A stretch of 64,000 nt of DNA from Jannaschia seohaensis (GCF_900116765.1 NZ_UETC01000002.1:62001-126000); one strand, 5' to 3'; numbered from the stretch's first letter, positions 35,313 to 44,611 are shown. The notes: generated by a model from the sequence alone, not told the origin. Numbers and translations: made by a program.

Positions 35313-38300
35313 CTATTCCGCGGCGCGGGACAAGGGCGCACCGCCCGCGCGGATCACCGACAGCAGCTCCTCGCGCCGCTTCGCCGCCTTCGCCTCGTTC
35401 GCCGCCTTCACCGGACCGAAGCCGCGGATCATGAGCGGAAGTTCGGCGAGCGCGACAACCGCGTCCATCGTCGCCGGGCTCGCCTGCGGCAAGACCTCGG
35501 CCATATCGGCCTCGTATTGCGCGATCAGCGCCCGCTCCATTTTGCGCTCCTCGGTACGGCCGAACAGGTCGAACGGGGTGCCGCGCAGGATCTTGCCCGC
35601 CGAAAGCAGCGGATAGACCCGCTCGATCCATTCCCCGAAGGCGCGCTTTTTCGGCCGCCCGTCCGGGCCTGTCTTCGTCAGCATCGGCGGCGCGAGGTGG
35701 TAGGTCAGCTTGAGGTCGCCGTCGAAAGCCGCGCGCGCCTTTTCGCGCGTGTCCCGCAGCAGCCGAGCGACCTCGTATTCATCCTTGTAGGTCAGCAGCT
35801 TGTGATACCCCTTCGCCACCGCTTCCTTCAGGCGAGGGTCAGAAATGCCCTCCAGCATCTTCTGGTAGCGCTTCGCGTAGCGCTTGGACTGGTAGGCGGT
35901 CAGATGCGCGACGCGGGTGGCGATCTTGGCCTCCAGCGTCTCGGGCAGCTTGATCACCTTGTCGGCGGTCACCTTCACCGCGTCCTCGGGGTGCAGGACC
36001 GCCCAGCGGCCGATCTCGAAGGCGCGCTGGTTCTTCTCGACGGCGGCCCCGTTCAGTTCGACGGCCTTCAGGATCGCCTCGTGCGACAGCGGCACCAGAC
36101 CATTCTGCCAGGCCGCGCCCAGGATCATCATGTTGGAGAAGATCGTGTCGCCCAGCAGCGCCTCGGCCAGCGCGGAGGCGTCGAACATCGTCAGCCGGTC
36201 GCGCAGCCGCGCCTGGAGCGAGAGTTGCAGCCGGTCGGCGGGCAGCTTGAAATCGGCGTTGCGGGTGAACTCGCCGGTGACGATCTCATGCGCGTTGACC
36301 ACGGCGCCGGTGCGGCCCGTCGAGGTCAGGCCCAGCGTCTTGGCCTGGGCACTGACCACCAGATCGCCGCCGATCAGGGCGTCCGCCTCGCCCAGCGCCA
36401 CGCGGATCGCGCTGATATCCGAAGGTTTCTCAGCCAGGCGGCAATGCAGCGCCACCGCGCCGCCCTTCTGCGCCAGCCCGGCCATCTCCATCAGCCCGGC
36501 GCCCTTGCCATCGAGATGCGCGGCCATTGCCATGACGGCGCCGATGGTCATGACGCCGGTGCCGCCCACGCCGGTGATGACGGTGTTCCAGGTGCCATCG
36601 ATGGTGGGCAGATCGGGCTGCTCCATCTCGGGCAGATCGACCGATCGCGTCGCGGCCTTCTTGAGCTCCGCGCCCTCGACCGACACGAAGCTCGGGCAGA
36701 AGCCTTTGACGCAGCTGTAATCTTTGTTGCAGGTCGACTGGTCGATCGCCCGCTTGGTGCCGAAATCGGTCTCGACCGGCACGATCGAGACGCAGTTCGA
36801 CTGCACCCCGCAATCGCCACAGCCCTCGCAGACATCGGTGTTGATGAAGATCCGTCGGTCCGGGTCGGGGAACAGGCCCCGCTTGCGGCGGCGGCGCTTT
36901 TCGGCGGCGCAGGTCTGGATGTAGAGGATGGCCGAGACGCCCTCGACCTCCTGCATCTTCTCCTGGACCTGGGGCATGTCCTCGCGCTCATGCCAGTCGA
37001 GCCCGGGCGGGAATTTGGACTTATCGACATCCTCCTTCTCGTCGTAGACGACCACGATTTCCTTGACCCCCATCGCCTGCAATTCCTTGGCGATCTGCTC
37101 GGGCTGGAGGTCGCCCTCATTGTGCTGCCCCCCGGTCATGGCGACCGCATCATTATAGAGGATCTTGTAGGTGATATTGGTGCCGGCCGCCAAAGCGGCG
37201 CGGATCGCCAGAATGCCGGAGTGGTTGTAGGTGCCCTCGCCCAGGTTCTGGAACACATGCTTGCGCTTGGAGAACAGGCTCTCGCCCACCCAGTTGACCC
37301 CCTCGGCGCCCATATGGGTGTAGCCCTCCGTCGAGCGGTCCATCCAGAGCGCCATCACATGGCAGCCGATCCCGGCCCCGGCCCGCGCGCCGTCGGGCAC
37401 CTTGGTCGAGGTGTTGTGCGGACAGCCGGAGCAGAACCACGGCGTGCGCACCGCGATCTCGGAGGCGTTGTCGGAGCGCTTGACCTCGGAGATGCGCGCC
37501 AGCCCGACCTCCATCCGGTCGGTCATGCGCCCCTCTTCCTTGAGCACGCGCCCCAGCTTTTCGGCGATCTCGGTCGGGTCCAGGGCGAAGCTCTGCTTGA
37601 ACAGCAGGTTGCCCTGACCGTCCTTGTGGCCATAGACGCGCCGGCCGCGGCGGTCGTCGAAGATCGCCTCCTTGACCTGCACCTCGATGAGCTTGCGCTT
37701 CTCCTCGACGCAGACGATCAGCTCCAGCCCTTCGGCCCAGTCATGCAGGCCCTTCATGTCCATGGGCCAGGTCTGGCCGACCTTGTAGGTGGTGATGCCC
37801 AGCCGCTCGCATTCGGCGTCGTCGAGTCCCAGCAGGCCCATGGCGTGCACGAGGTCGAGCCAGTTCTTGCCGTGAGAGACGAAACCGATCTTGGCGCCGG
37901 GCTTTCCGTGCATCCGCTTGTCGATACCGTTGGCATGGCTGAACGCCTCCGCGGCCCAACGCTTATGGCCGAGCAGGCGCTCCTCCTGCGGAATCCAATG
38001 GTCGTTCAAACGGATGTTCAGCCCGCCCTCGGGGATCGGATAATCGGGAGTGACGAAGGACAGCCGGTCGGGGCGGCCGTCGACGACGCTCGTCACCTCG
38101 ACCGTGTCCTTCATCGTCTTGAGGCCGACCCAAAGGCCGGAATAGCGGCTCAGCGCATAGCCGTAGATTCCGAAATCCAGGATCTCCTGCACGCCGGCGG
38201 GGCTGAGCACGGGCATGTGCACATCGACCAGCGCCCAGTCGGATTGGTGACAGGTCGTGGAGCTTTCGCCGGTGTGGTCGTCGCCCATCGCCAGCAGGAC

Positions 38301-38714
38301 GCCACCGTTCCTGGACGTGCCGGCCATGTTCGCATGCCGCATCGCATCGCCCGAACGATCCACGCCGGGCCCCTTGCCATACCAAAGGCCGAAGACGCCG
38401 TCATACTTGCCTTCGCCGCGCAGCTCCGCCTGCTGCGCGCCCCAATGGGCGGTGAGGGCGAGATCCTCGTTGAGGCCGGGCTTGAAGACGATGTCATTGG
38501 CCTCGAGCACTTTCTTGGCCTTGGCCATATTGACGTCCACCGCACCCAGCGGCGAGCCGCGATAACCGGTGACGTAGCCCGCGGTGTTCAACCCCGCCCG
38601 GCGGTCCCGCTCCTTCTGCATCAACATGAGGCGGACCAGCGCCTGGGTGCCGTTGAGCAGCACCTGCTCCTTCTCGAGATCGTATCGATCGTGCAGGGAA
38701 ACGTCTTGGCGCAT
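35313..38714 (-). CDS. indolepyruvate ferredoxin oxidoreductase, fused IorA-IorB type
   Basis: A 1133-residue 2-oxoacid:ferredoxin oxidoreductase that decarboxylates aryl pyruvates to aryl-acetyl-CoA. The order is an N-terminal pyrimidine-type domain, the ThDP domain (CPHNTSTKVP, GAGIGCHVMALW, DAVAMTGGQHNEGDL), ferredoxin-type cysteines (DVCEGCGDCGVQSNC, STCNKDYSCVKGFC), a gamma domain (GVGGTGVMTIGAVMAMAAH) and a C-terminal DUF6537-like extension. It is divergent from LysR; a 25-bp palindrome lies 24 bp before its start. Confidence 0.93.
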   Translation of the reverse strand: MRQDVSLHDRYDLEKEQVLLNGTQALVRLMLMQKERDRRAGLNTAGYVTGYRGSPLGAVDVNMAKAKKVLEANDIVFKPGLNEDLALTAHWGAQQAELRGEGKYDGVFGLWYGKGPGVDRSGDAMRHANMAGTSRNGGVLLAMGDDHTGESSTTCHQSDWALVDVHMPVLSPAGVQEILDFGIYGYALSRYSGLWVGLKTMKDTVEVTSVVDGRPDRLSFVTPDYPIPEGGLNIRLNDHWIPQEERLLGHKRWAAEAFSHANGIDKRMHGKPGAKIGFVSHGKNWLDLVHAMGLLGLDDAECERLGITTYKVGQTWPMDMKGLHDWAEGLELIVCVEEKRKLIEVQVKEAIFDDRRGRRVYGHKDGQGNLLFKQSFALDPTEIAEKLGRVLKEEGRMTDRMEVGLARISEVKRSDNASEIAVRTPWFCSGCPHNTSTKVPDGARAGAGIGCHVMALWMDRSTEGYTHMGAEGVNWVGESLFSKRKHVFQNLGEGTYNHSGILAIRAALAAGTNITYKILYNDAVAMTGGQHNEGDLQPEQIAKELQAMGVKEIVVVYDEKEDVDKSKFPPGLDWHEREDMPQVQEKMQEVEGVSAILYIQTCAAEKRRRRKRGLFPDPDRRIFINTDVCEGCGDCGVQSNCVSIVPVETDFGTKRAIDQSTCNKDYSCVKGFCPSFVSVEGAELKKAATRSVDLPEMEQPDLPTIDGTWNTVITGVGGTGVMTIGAVMAMAAHLDGKGAGLMEMAGLAQKGGAVALHCRLAEKPSDISAIRVALGEADALIGGDLVVSAQAKTLGLTSTGRTGAVVNAHEIVTGEFTRNADFKLPADRLQLSLQARLRDRLTMFDASALAEALLGDTIFSNMMILGAAWQNGLVPLSHEAILKAVELNGAAVEKNQRAFEIGRWAVLHPEDAVKVTADKVIKLPETLEAKIATRVAHLTAYQSKRYAKRYQKMLEGISDPRLKEAVAKGYHKLLTYKDEYEVARLLRDTREKARAAFDGDLKLTYHLAPPMLTKTGPDGRPKKRAFGEWIERVYPLLSAGKILRGTPFDLFGRTEERKMERALIAQYEADMAEVLPQASPATMDAVVALAELPLMIRGFGPVKAANEAKAAKRREELLSVIRAGGAPLSRAAE

Positions 38715-38737
38715 GGCTCAGATCCTCCTGACCAATA

Positions 38738-38762
38738 TATAGGTCACGATAACTGACCTATA
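38738..38762. promoter_or_regulatory. 25-bp palindrome in the IOR promoter
   Basis: Perfect 9-bp arms TATAGGTCA / TGACCTATA around CGATAAC. On the minus strand it overlaps an AT-rich TATATT element ahead of the IOR ribosome site. It is a probable operator for the aryl-pyruvate pathway; the adjacent LysR or an unlinked GntR/MarR/Lrp-type regulator are candidates. Confidence 0.65.
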
Positions 38763-38839
38763 AAGCGGTTTCTTTTATCTTGAGCTTATCGTCCGAGTGA
38801 CATCATGCGAAGCAAAGCGTGGTGAGCGGAGGAATCGTC

Positions 38840-39742
38840 ATGGACTGGGATAAACTGCGGATCTTCCATGCCGTTGCCGATGCCGGGTCGCTGACCCATG
38901 CGGGCGACGTGCTGCATCTGTCGCAATCGGCGGTCTCCCGGCAGATTCGCTCGCTGGAGGAATCGCTCGACACCACGCTGTTCCACCGTCACGCGCGCGG
39001 GCTGATCCTGACCGAGCAGGGCGAGTTGCTGTTCGATGCGACACAGCACATGACCAAGCGGCTCGAAACCGCCGCCGCCCGCATTCGCGACAGCGAGGAG
39101 GAGGTGTTCGGCAATCTGCGCGTCACCACGACGATCGGCTTCGGCTCGATCTGGCTCGCGCCGCGGCTGCACAAGCTTTACGCTAAATATCCAGACCTGA
39201 CCCTCGACCTGATGCTGGAGGAACGGGTCCTGGACCTGCCCATGCGCGAGGCCGACGTGGCGATCCGCCTCAAGGAGCCGTCACAGGCCGATCTGGTGCG
39301 CAAGCGGCTGATGGACGTCCGGATGCAGCTCTTCGCGACGCCCGAATACATCGCGGAGAATGGCAAGCCCCTGACGCCGAACGAGTTGCCCGAGCATCGC
39401 CTGATCTGTCAGAACGTCAGCGCAACGCAGGTCTCGGCCGGGGCGATGCTGGTGCGGGAGCTGATGAGCTATCCGATCGGGCGCCTGCTGACGGTGAACA
39501 ACTATTTCGGCGTGCTTCAGGCAGTGCTGTCGAATCTGGGCGTGGGCGTCTTGCCCGACTATTTGCAGCAAGATTTCCCGAACCTCGTCAGGGTGATGCC
39601 GGAGGTCGAGTCGAACGAGGTGCCGGTCTTCCTGGCCTTCCCCGAAGAGCTGCGCGGATCGCGCCGGGTCGAGGCGTTCCGCGATTTCGTCCTGGAGGAG
39701 GTCATCGCCTACCGCCGGTCCCGGCAGGAACGCGGGACCTGA
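38840..39742 (+). CDS. LysR-family regulator
   Basis: A 300-residue LysR protein. The HTH at about residues 16-40 is GSLTHAGDVLHLSQSAVSRQIRSLEESL, with an effector domain from about residue 90 (NLRVTTTIGFGSIWLAPRL). The ATG at 38840 with a GGAGGA site is chosen over an upstream in-frame GTG/ATG. It is divergent from IOR and may regulate it. The ligand is unknown. Confidence 0.9.
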   Translation: MDWDKLRIFHAVADAGSLTHAGDVLHLSQSAVSRQIRSLEESLDTTLFHRHARGLILTEQGELLFDATQHMTKRLETAAARIRDSEEEVFGNLRVTTTIGFGSIWLAPRLHKLYAKYPDLTLDLMLEERVLDLPMREADVAIRLKEPSQADLVRKRLMDVRMQLFATPEYIAENGKPLTPNELPEHRLICQNVSATQVSAGAMLVRELMSYPIGRLLTVNNYFGVLQAVLSNLGVGVLPDYLQQDFPNLVRVMPEVESNEVPVFLAFPEELRGSRRVEAFRDFVLEEVIAYRRSRQERGT

Positions 39743-39849
39743 CTCTCGTCAGCCGTCCCGCGAGCTTTGCGCTAGACGCATAGCGGAGTTGCACCGCTCG
39801 GTTCAAATTCTGCCTTGTCCGTAGTCACACTGCTTCCTATTTGTCCTCT

Positions 39850-39920
39850 TGAAGCGGCGCAGCGCGCCCCTTCACCTCCCTGTTGGACTTGGCCGGACTT
39901 CGCGTCCGGCCATTTTTTTT
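39850..39920 (+). ncRNA. probable small RNA of the MmgR/suhB (alphaproteobacterial) type
   Basis: A promoter-like pair TTGTCC (39815-39820) and TATTTG (39838-39843) has 17-bp spacing. A transcript from about 39850 would have a first stem (GAAG-C-GGCGC / GCGCC-C-CTTC, 39851-39873) and a single-stranded ACCTCCCTGTTGG carrying the anti-Shine-Dalgarno-like CCTCCC. It ends in a strong terminator hairpin with eight T. About 71 nt with this two-hairpin plan matches my recollection of the MmgR/suhB family. The exact ends are inferred. Confidence 0.65.
39891..39920 (+). terminator. rho-independent terminator of the small RNA
   Basis: The stem GGCCGGAC / GTCCGGCC with a TTCGC loop is followed by A and eight T. 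It is the strongest intrinsic terminator in the window. It could also stop LysR read-through before the convergent sufE. Confidence 0.93.
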
Positions 39921-39924
39921 GCGG

Positions 39925-40350
39925 TCAGCCCGCAGCTTGTGCGGCGACCTCACGGATGCGCCGCACCATCGCGCGCAATCCGTTGGAGCGTTGGGAGGAC
40001 AGATGCTCGTCCAAGCCCAGCCGGGCGAGTTCCGCAAGTGCATCGACGGCACCGACCTCAGCCACCGGCAGCCCGCCATAGAGATCGTGCAAGACGGCGA
40101 TCAGGCCACGGACGATCATGGCATCCGACTCGCCCTCGAAATCGAAGCGCGCATCCGGCCCCTCCCCCTCGATCCGCGGGTGAATCCAGACCTGGCTGGC
40201 ACAGCCATCGACCTTGGTCGCCGGCACCTTCAGCGCGTCATCGAGCGGCGGGAACGCCTTTCCCATATCGATGACGTGCCGATACCGGTCCTCCCAATCG
40301 TCCAGGAACTCGAACGTCTCGACCAGCTCTTCGAACTTTTCCTGTGCCAT
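39925..40350 (-). CDS. sufE: SufE family sulfur-acceptor protein
   Basis: A 141-residue SufE protein that accepts persulfide from SufS. The active cysteine is in VPATKVDGCASQVWI at about residue 50, and the N-terminus FEELVETFEFLDDWEDRYRHVIDMGK is typical. It starts at the ATG at 40350 after a GGAAAGGGGG site. It is separate from the suf operon, about 4.7 kb upstream of iscS. Confidence 0.93.
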   Translation of the reverse strand: MAQEKFEELVETFEFLDDWEDRYRHVIDMGKAFPPLDDALKVPATKVDGCASQVWIHPRIEGEGPDARFDFEGESDAMIVRGLIAVLHDLYGGLPVAEVGAVDALAELARLGLDEHLSSQRSNGLRAMVRRIREVAAQAAG

Positions 40351-40458
40351 GGGGCCCCCTTTCCCGCCTGGAGTTAGGGGCCTCGGCCGATGGCGTCCAG
40401 CGGCTTCCCATGCCGCACCGGATGGGCTAGCCCAATCGCGGAGACGAGGAGAGACGAG

Positions 40459-40917
40459 ATGCGCAAGGCGACACTGGCAGCGGGCCTGGCCCTCCTGGCG
40501 CTGGCGGGCTGCGGCGGCGGCGGCGAAAGCGGCGGCGGAGGCATGGGTATTCGCGCCTTCGACTTCTCGAACAATCGCGACGTGCTCGACGAACTGCGCG
40601 CGCGACTCGGCGAGCCGCTGGTCGATCAGGTCGTCTCGATGGAGCTGTCGCCGACGCCGGGCGGCGTCATCGTCTCGGCGGTCGGCCTGCCGCCGACGCA
40701 GGGCTTCTGGGACGCGACCCTGGTGCGTGTGCCGACCGACGAGGCCGCGACCCTGCTGCTGGAGTTCCGGCTGCTGCCCCCGGTAGAGCCGCGCCCGGTC
40801 GGCACCCAACCCTCCCGCGAGGTTCTGGCGGGCACCTTCCTGTCTCGGCAGGATCTGGCGGGCATTCGCACCGTCGCGATCCAGGCGCAGCGCAACCGGG
40901 CGACCTCCCGCCGGTGA
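40459..40917 (+). CDS. hypothetical lipoprotein
   Basis: A 152-residue protein with a lipoprotein signal (MRKATLAAGLALLALAGC) whose lipobox LALAGC puts the lipidated cysteine at residue 18. A Gly-rich linker (GGGGESGGGGMG) follows, then a small domain (DFSNNRDVLDELRARLGEPLVDQVVSMEL...). I do not recognise the family. A purine-rich site (GAGGAGAGACGAG) precedes the ATG. Confidence 0.75.
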   Translation: MRKATLAAGLALLALAGCGGGGESGGGGMGIRAFDFSNNRDVLDELRARLGEPLVDQVVSMELSPTPGGVIVSAVGLPPTQGFWDATLVRVPTDEAATLLLEFRLLPPVEPRPVGTQPSREVLAGTFLSRQDLAGIRTVAIQAQRNRATSRR

Positions 40918-40945
40918 GCGCCCAAGCGGCCGGCGGCCGCTCAGG

Positions 40946-42076
40946 TCACGCCCGGGCGTTGGCCAGCTTGGTGCCTTCCGCCAGAGTGGCGAGCTTGGCA
41001 TAGGCGATATCCGGATCCACCGCCCCGAACCCGGCGAAGGTGCCAAAGCCGCAATCGCTGCTGGCAATGACCCGGTCGGCCCCGACGATCTGCACGAAGC
41101 GGCCCAGGCGCTCGGCGACGACCTCGGGGTGTTCGACGAAGTTCGAGGTCGAATCGATCACGCCCGGCACCAGCACCTTGTCCTCGGGGATCTCCGACGC
41201 GCGGTCACGGAATACCTGCCATTCGTGGGCGTGGCGCGGGTTCGAGGTCTCGAACAGCAATTGCGACGCATTCACCGACAGGAAGGTCGAGAAGACCGTG
41301 TCCATCGGGATGTCGCAGACATGCGGACCCTCGTAATTGCCCCAGCAGATATGAACGCGCACGCGGGACGGGTCGATGCCGGTCAGCGCGGCATTCAGCG
41401 CCTCGACATGGCCGGCAGCGATCTTGAGGAACTCCGCGTCCGTGAGGTCGGCGAACAGCATGTGCCGGGACAAGGCCAGATCCGGGCAGTCGACTTGCAG
41501 GTAGAGGCCGCTGTCGACGATGGTGCGGTATTCGTCGCGCATCGCATCCGAGAGCGCCGCCAGATAGGCATCGCGGGTCGGGTAGAAATCGTTCTGCAGG
41601 AACAGCGAGATGACACCCGGCGATGCGGCGTTCATGAAGCCTTCGGCCGCGCCATGCTCGGCCATCGCGGCCTTGAGGTTGGCAATGTCGGTCTTCAACT
41701 CGTCCTGGCCCTTCGAGCGGACCTCGCCGGTGCACATCGGCCGCGCGTATTTCGGGGTCCCCCCATCGGCCGCGAGGCGCTTCAGGAAGTTGGGGAAGAG
41801 CTTGAGATCGGCGGGCGCGTTGCGGGGGCTGTCGCCGGAGAACCCGGTATAGCGATCCTTCACATAGGTCGCGTAGCTGATCTTCGAGGTCTCCCCATCC
41901 GAGACGATATCGATGCCCGCCTCGACCTGCCGACGCACCGTCTCGGAGGAGGCGGCGGTCATCTGCGCATCGAAGGCGGCCTGATCATAGGCCTCGCCCC
42001 GCTCCCGGGCGAAGATCATGTCGACCGTCTCTTGGGTGCGCGGCAGCGACCCGACATGGGTGGTGCGGATGGGCAT
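40946..42076 (-). CDS. cobalamin-independent methionine synthase II-like protein (MetE C-terminal family)
   Basis: A 376-residue stand-alone MetE catalytic-domain homologue. Probable zinc ligands are the H and C in VRVHICWGNYEG, the E in FETSNPRHAHEW and the C in IASSDCGFGTFAGF. Family N-terminal motif THVGSLPRTQETVDM. It lacks the N-terminal MetE half, so the methyl donor and acceptor are uncertain. GGAGGAGT precedes the ATG at 42076. Confidence 0.85.
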   Translation of the reverse strand: MPIRTTHVGSLPRTQETVDMIFARERGEAYDQAAFDAQMTAASSETVRRQVEAGIDIVSDGETSKISYATYVKDRYTGFSGDSPRNAPADLKLFPNFLKRLAADGGTPKYARPMCTGEVRSKGQDELKTDIANLKAAMAEHGAAEGFMNAASPGVISLFLQNDFYPTRDAYLAALSDAMRDEYRTIVDSGLYLQVDCPDLALSRHMLFADLTDAEFLKIAAGHVEALNAALTGIDPSRVRVHICWGNYEGPHVCDIPMDTVFSTFLSVNASQLLFETSNPRHAHEWQVFRDRASEIPEDKVLVPGVIDSTSNFVEHPEVVAERLGRFVQIVGADRVIASSDCGFGTFAGFGAVDPDIAYAKLATLAEGTKLANARA

Positions 42077-42242
42077 GGCGGACTCCTCCTGAATACCTAT
42101 GCAGGAGTTACATGCACCGGCCGGGAGGGCAACAGATCCATGCCGGGGCAGGTTCGCGGGGCGTCTCGGCGCAGTGTCGCTGTTCGACGTGGCAGCGACG
42201 CGGGCGGCCCGGCCCGGCCGCCCGTCGCCTTTGACGCTCCCT

Positions 42243-43448
42243 TCAAGAGGCCCGCGGCTCCATCCAGCGGCGGTCGAGCTGCCACAGCCCCCAGGCCAGC
42301 GGGATCGCGGCCAGCCCTCCGACGACATAGACTAGGGGCTCGTCATGGTAGGTCTCGAAAGCTTGGGTATAGGCGTGGATGCCGGCAAAGGTCACCGCGG
42401 CGTTGAAGAGCCCGCGCCGGGCCTTGTGCGCGGCCCAGAATACGGCGGCGGCCAGCGCGAGAGCCCAGAGGATCGAATAGACACCCTCGGGGATGAACAG
42501 CGCGGTCTCGTTGAAGGCATCCAGCGCGGCGGCCCAGGCCTCCTGCGACTCGTAGGCCTCGCGATTGCTCCACCAGGAGCGGCCGGGACCCCAGAGCGTC
42601 TCCCCCACCCGGTCGCCGAACAGCGAGCCGACCAGCGCGCAGAGATTGGCCACGATCGCCGCCATGATCGCGAGGATACCGCCATGGCGTCCCCAGCGGG
42701 GGTCGAGGGAATGGGCCGCCCACAGACCGCCCGCCACGAGCGCGCCCATCTGGAGGATCGAAAGCGTCGGTTCCGGGGAATAGAACACATAGGCCGCGTG
42801 CCAGTAGATCGTGCCGGTCGACAGCGCTTGGGCGAAGGGGACGATAGCCAGCGCCGTGACCACGCGCAGATCGGTGACGATCCCCGCGCCGACCAGGGCG
42901 GCGGCGGCATAGAGCGAGGCCAGCGCCACGGGCCATCCGGTGATGTCGTTCAGCTCGATCAGGGCGGCCAGGCCCGTCAGGTGCAAGGCCAAGCCCATCA
43001 ATCCGATCGCCCCGCAGGCAAAGCGGGAGGTCAGACGCGGGCGACCGAGGGCCATGCCGAAGCCTCCAGCCACGGCGGCCCCAAGAAGCAACATGGCCGG
43101 ACCCGCGATATCTTCGTATTTGTCCATCAGCTCGAAGGCGGCCCCGCCCAGCAGCAGCCCGGCCCCGATCAGCGCCGCCGCATTGCCGAAGAAGCGCAGT
43201 GTCTCGCCCCCCTTGGCCAGCGCCAGAAGCCCCCCTGCCAGCGCGACGGCCCCGGCCCCCGCGACCGGCAAAGGCTCGGCCAGCCAGAAGATCAGACCGA
43301 GGGTCGCCGCCAAGATGCCACCGGTCAGCAGCAGGTTGATGGCGAGTTTCATCATCGTCTCGCGCGCCTGGGCGCGGAGAATATCGACCTGTGCGGGCGT
43401 CAGCGCGCCCTCGGCCAGAAGGCGGTGGGTATCTGCGACGACATACAT
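42243..43448 (-). CDS. DUF2157-type polytopic membrane protein
   Basis: A 401-residue protein with a short soluble N-terminus (LLAEGALTPAQVDILRAQARE) and then about eleven hydrophobic helices, as in DUF2157 proteins. The ATG at 43448 is chosen because GGAGG lies 7 nt before it; a longer frame to 43514 runs through a palindrome. The function is unknown. Its promoter region contains two GAAC-N3-GTTC palindromes. Confidence 0.78.
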   Translation of the reverse strand: MYVVADTHRLLAEGALTPAQVDILRAQARETMMKLAINLLLTGGILAATLGLIFWLAEPLPVAGAGAVALAGGLLALAKGGETLRFFGNAAALIGAGLLLGGAAFELMDKYEDIAGPAMLLLGAAVAGGFGMALGRPRLTSRFACGAIGLMGLALHLTGLAALIELNDITGWPVALASLYAAAALVGAGIVTDLRVVTALAIVPFAQALSTGTIYWHAAYVFYSPEPTLSILQMGALVAGGLWAAHSLDPRWGRHGGILAIMAAIVANLCALVGSLFGDRVGETLWGPGRSWWSNREAYESQEAWAAALDAFNETALFIPEGVYSILWALALAAAVFWAAHKARRGLFNAAVTFAGIHAYTQAFETYHDEPLVYVVGGLAAIPLAWGLWQLDRRWMEPRAS

Positions 43449-43463
43449 CAGAGCCTCCAGTTC

Positions 43464-43490
43464 TTGAACTATGTTCAAATTTTGTAGCGG
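43464..43490. promoter_or_regulatory. palindrome repeat 1 upstream of the DUF2157 gene
   Basis: TTGAAC-TAT-GTTCAA (43464-43478), followed by ATTTTGTAGCG. A second copy of the same composite pattern lies at 43520-43545. Only 16 bp separates it from the start codon, so a bound regulator would block initiation. Confidence 0.5.
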
Positions 43491-43519
43491 AGCGGCACCC
43501 ACGAAAGCAAACACTTTCG

Positions 43520-43545
43520 TGAACGTCGTTCAATAACGTAGCGTC
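43520..43545. promoter_or_regulatory. palindrome repeat 2 upstream of the DUF2157 gene
   Basis: TGAAC-GTC-GTTCA (43520-43532), followed by ATAACGTAGCG, mirrors the downstream composition of repeat 1. The centres are about 55 bp apart. It is a probable operator for an unlinked TetR-like or similar regulator. Confidence 0.5.
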
Positions 43546-43578
43546 ACTTCCCTTGGGCCGCCAGAGCCGGCTGCACCG

Positions 43579-44538
43579 TCACGCGGGCCAAAGCGAGGAA
43601 GGTCCGGCCGGATCGTCCGTCGCCACGATATGGTAGAGTGCGGCGTCGCCGCTCATCGACGGGACGGCCGCGTGGCTGAGACCCGCGGGCACCGACATGG
43701 TGTCGCCGGGCGCGAGCGTGTCCGAGCCGCCGTCCCAGGTCACCCGCCAATGACCGGTGACAGGCATCAGCACGGAGGGCCGGTCGTGGGAATGGGGCGT
43801 CTCGGTCGCGCTGCCGCGGGTAATGAGATCGACCTCGAAGCCGGGCCGGTCACGGATGATGCCTTCGGCCCCGATCACCTTGAGCGGCTTTTTCCCGGCC
43901 AGCGCGACCATGTCCCAGTAGCGGCGCACGCCCCAGCCGACGACCTGCTGCGGCGTCAGCTCCGGGTAGTCCTTCAACTGCTCGTCCGTGAGCGTCTTCA
44001 TCGGTCCGACGCCCTCGGGCAGGCTCTGCCCCTTCTTGGTGTCATAGAGCTTGCCGGTCTCGGCCAGGACGAGCCCGTGATCCTTGGCGTCCTCGATCAC
44101 CTGCGGCGCCCAGATCACGCCGCCGCCCGCGTCGTCACCGCCAAGCACGGCCATGATCATTCCGTAATCGTCGCCGATATTCTCGAAGCCCCGGAAGATG
44201 CCCGTCGGGATGTTGATGATGTCGCCCTGCTCCAGCACGACCTCGCCCGCATCGCCCCAGCGCCCCCAGAAAAAGCGCCAGCGGCCGGTCAGGATCCAGA
44301 ACACTTCGGCGGTGCGGTGCGAATGCAGCGAGTTGCGGCATTTCGGCGGCTGGCCCGCCGCGCCTATGTTGAAGCCATGCGACTCGGTGATGTGGACGAA
44401 CTGGTCCGCGCTCTCGGAGACGCCGCCCCCGATGATGGTGAAATTCTCCTTGAGGTTGGAGCCGGGCGTATGGGCGTCGATGAAGGCGGTCTTGCAGGGC
44501 TGAAGCTCGCCGTAGCGAACGATCGTGGGCTGGGTCAT
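43579..44538 (-). CDS. bicupin protein
   Basis: A 319-residue protein with two cupin domains. The first has NSLHSHRTAEVFWILTG...GDIINIPTGIFRGFEN (about residues 65-125). The second has TETPHSHDRPSVLMPVTGHW...GDTMSVPAGLSHA (about 240-300). Both keep HxH metal ligands, so a dioxygenase or isomerase-like role is possible. It resembles gentisate-dioxygenase-like cupins only in general layout. It is the last gene of the SDR-lacI-SnoaL block, 73 bp after SnoaL-1, with a GGGAGAGAG site. Confidence 0.75.
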   Translation of the reverse strand: MTQPTIVRYGELQPCKTAFIDAHTPGSNLKENFTIIGGGVSESADQFVHITESHGFNIGAAGQPPKCRNSLHSHRTAEVFWILTGRWRFFWGRWGDAGEVVLEQGDIINIPTGIFRGFENIGDDYGMIMAVLGGDDAGGGVIWAPQVIEDAKDHGLVLAETGKLYDTKKGQSLPEGVGPMKTLTDEQLKDYPELTPQQVVGWGVRRYWDMVALAGKKPLKVIGAEGIIRDRPGFEVDLITRGSATETPHSHDRPSVLMPVTGHWRVTWDGGSDTLAPGDTMSVPAGLSHAAVPSMSGDAALYHIVATDDPAGPSSLWPA

Positions 44539-44611
44539 GTCTCTCTCCCGTGATGCATGGGCCGTAAGGGGGCGCGGGCCGCCCCGCGCTCCGCCGACGG
44601 CCGGTGGCGGG

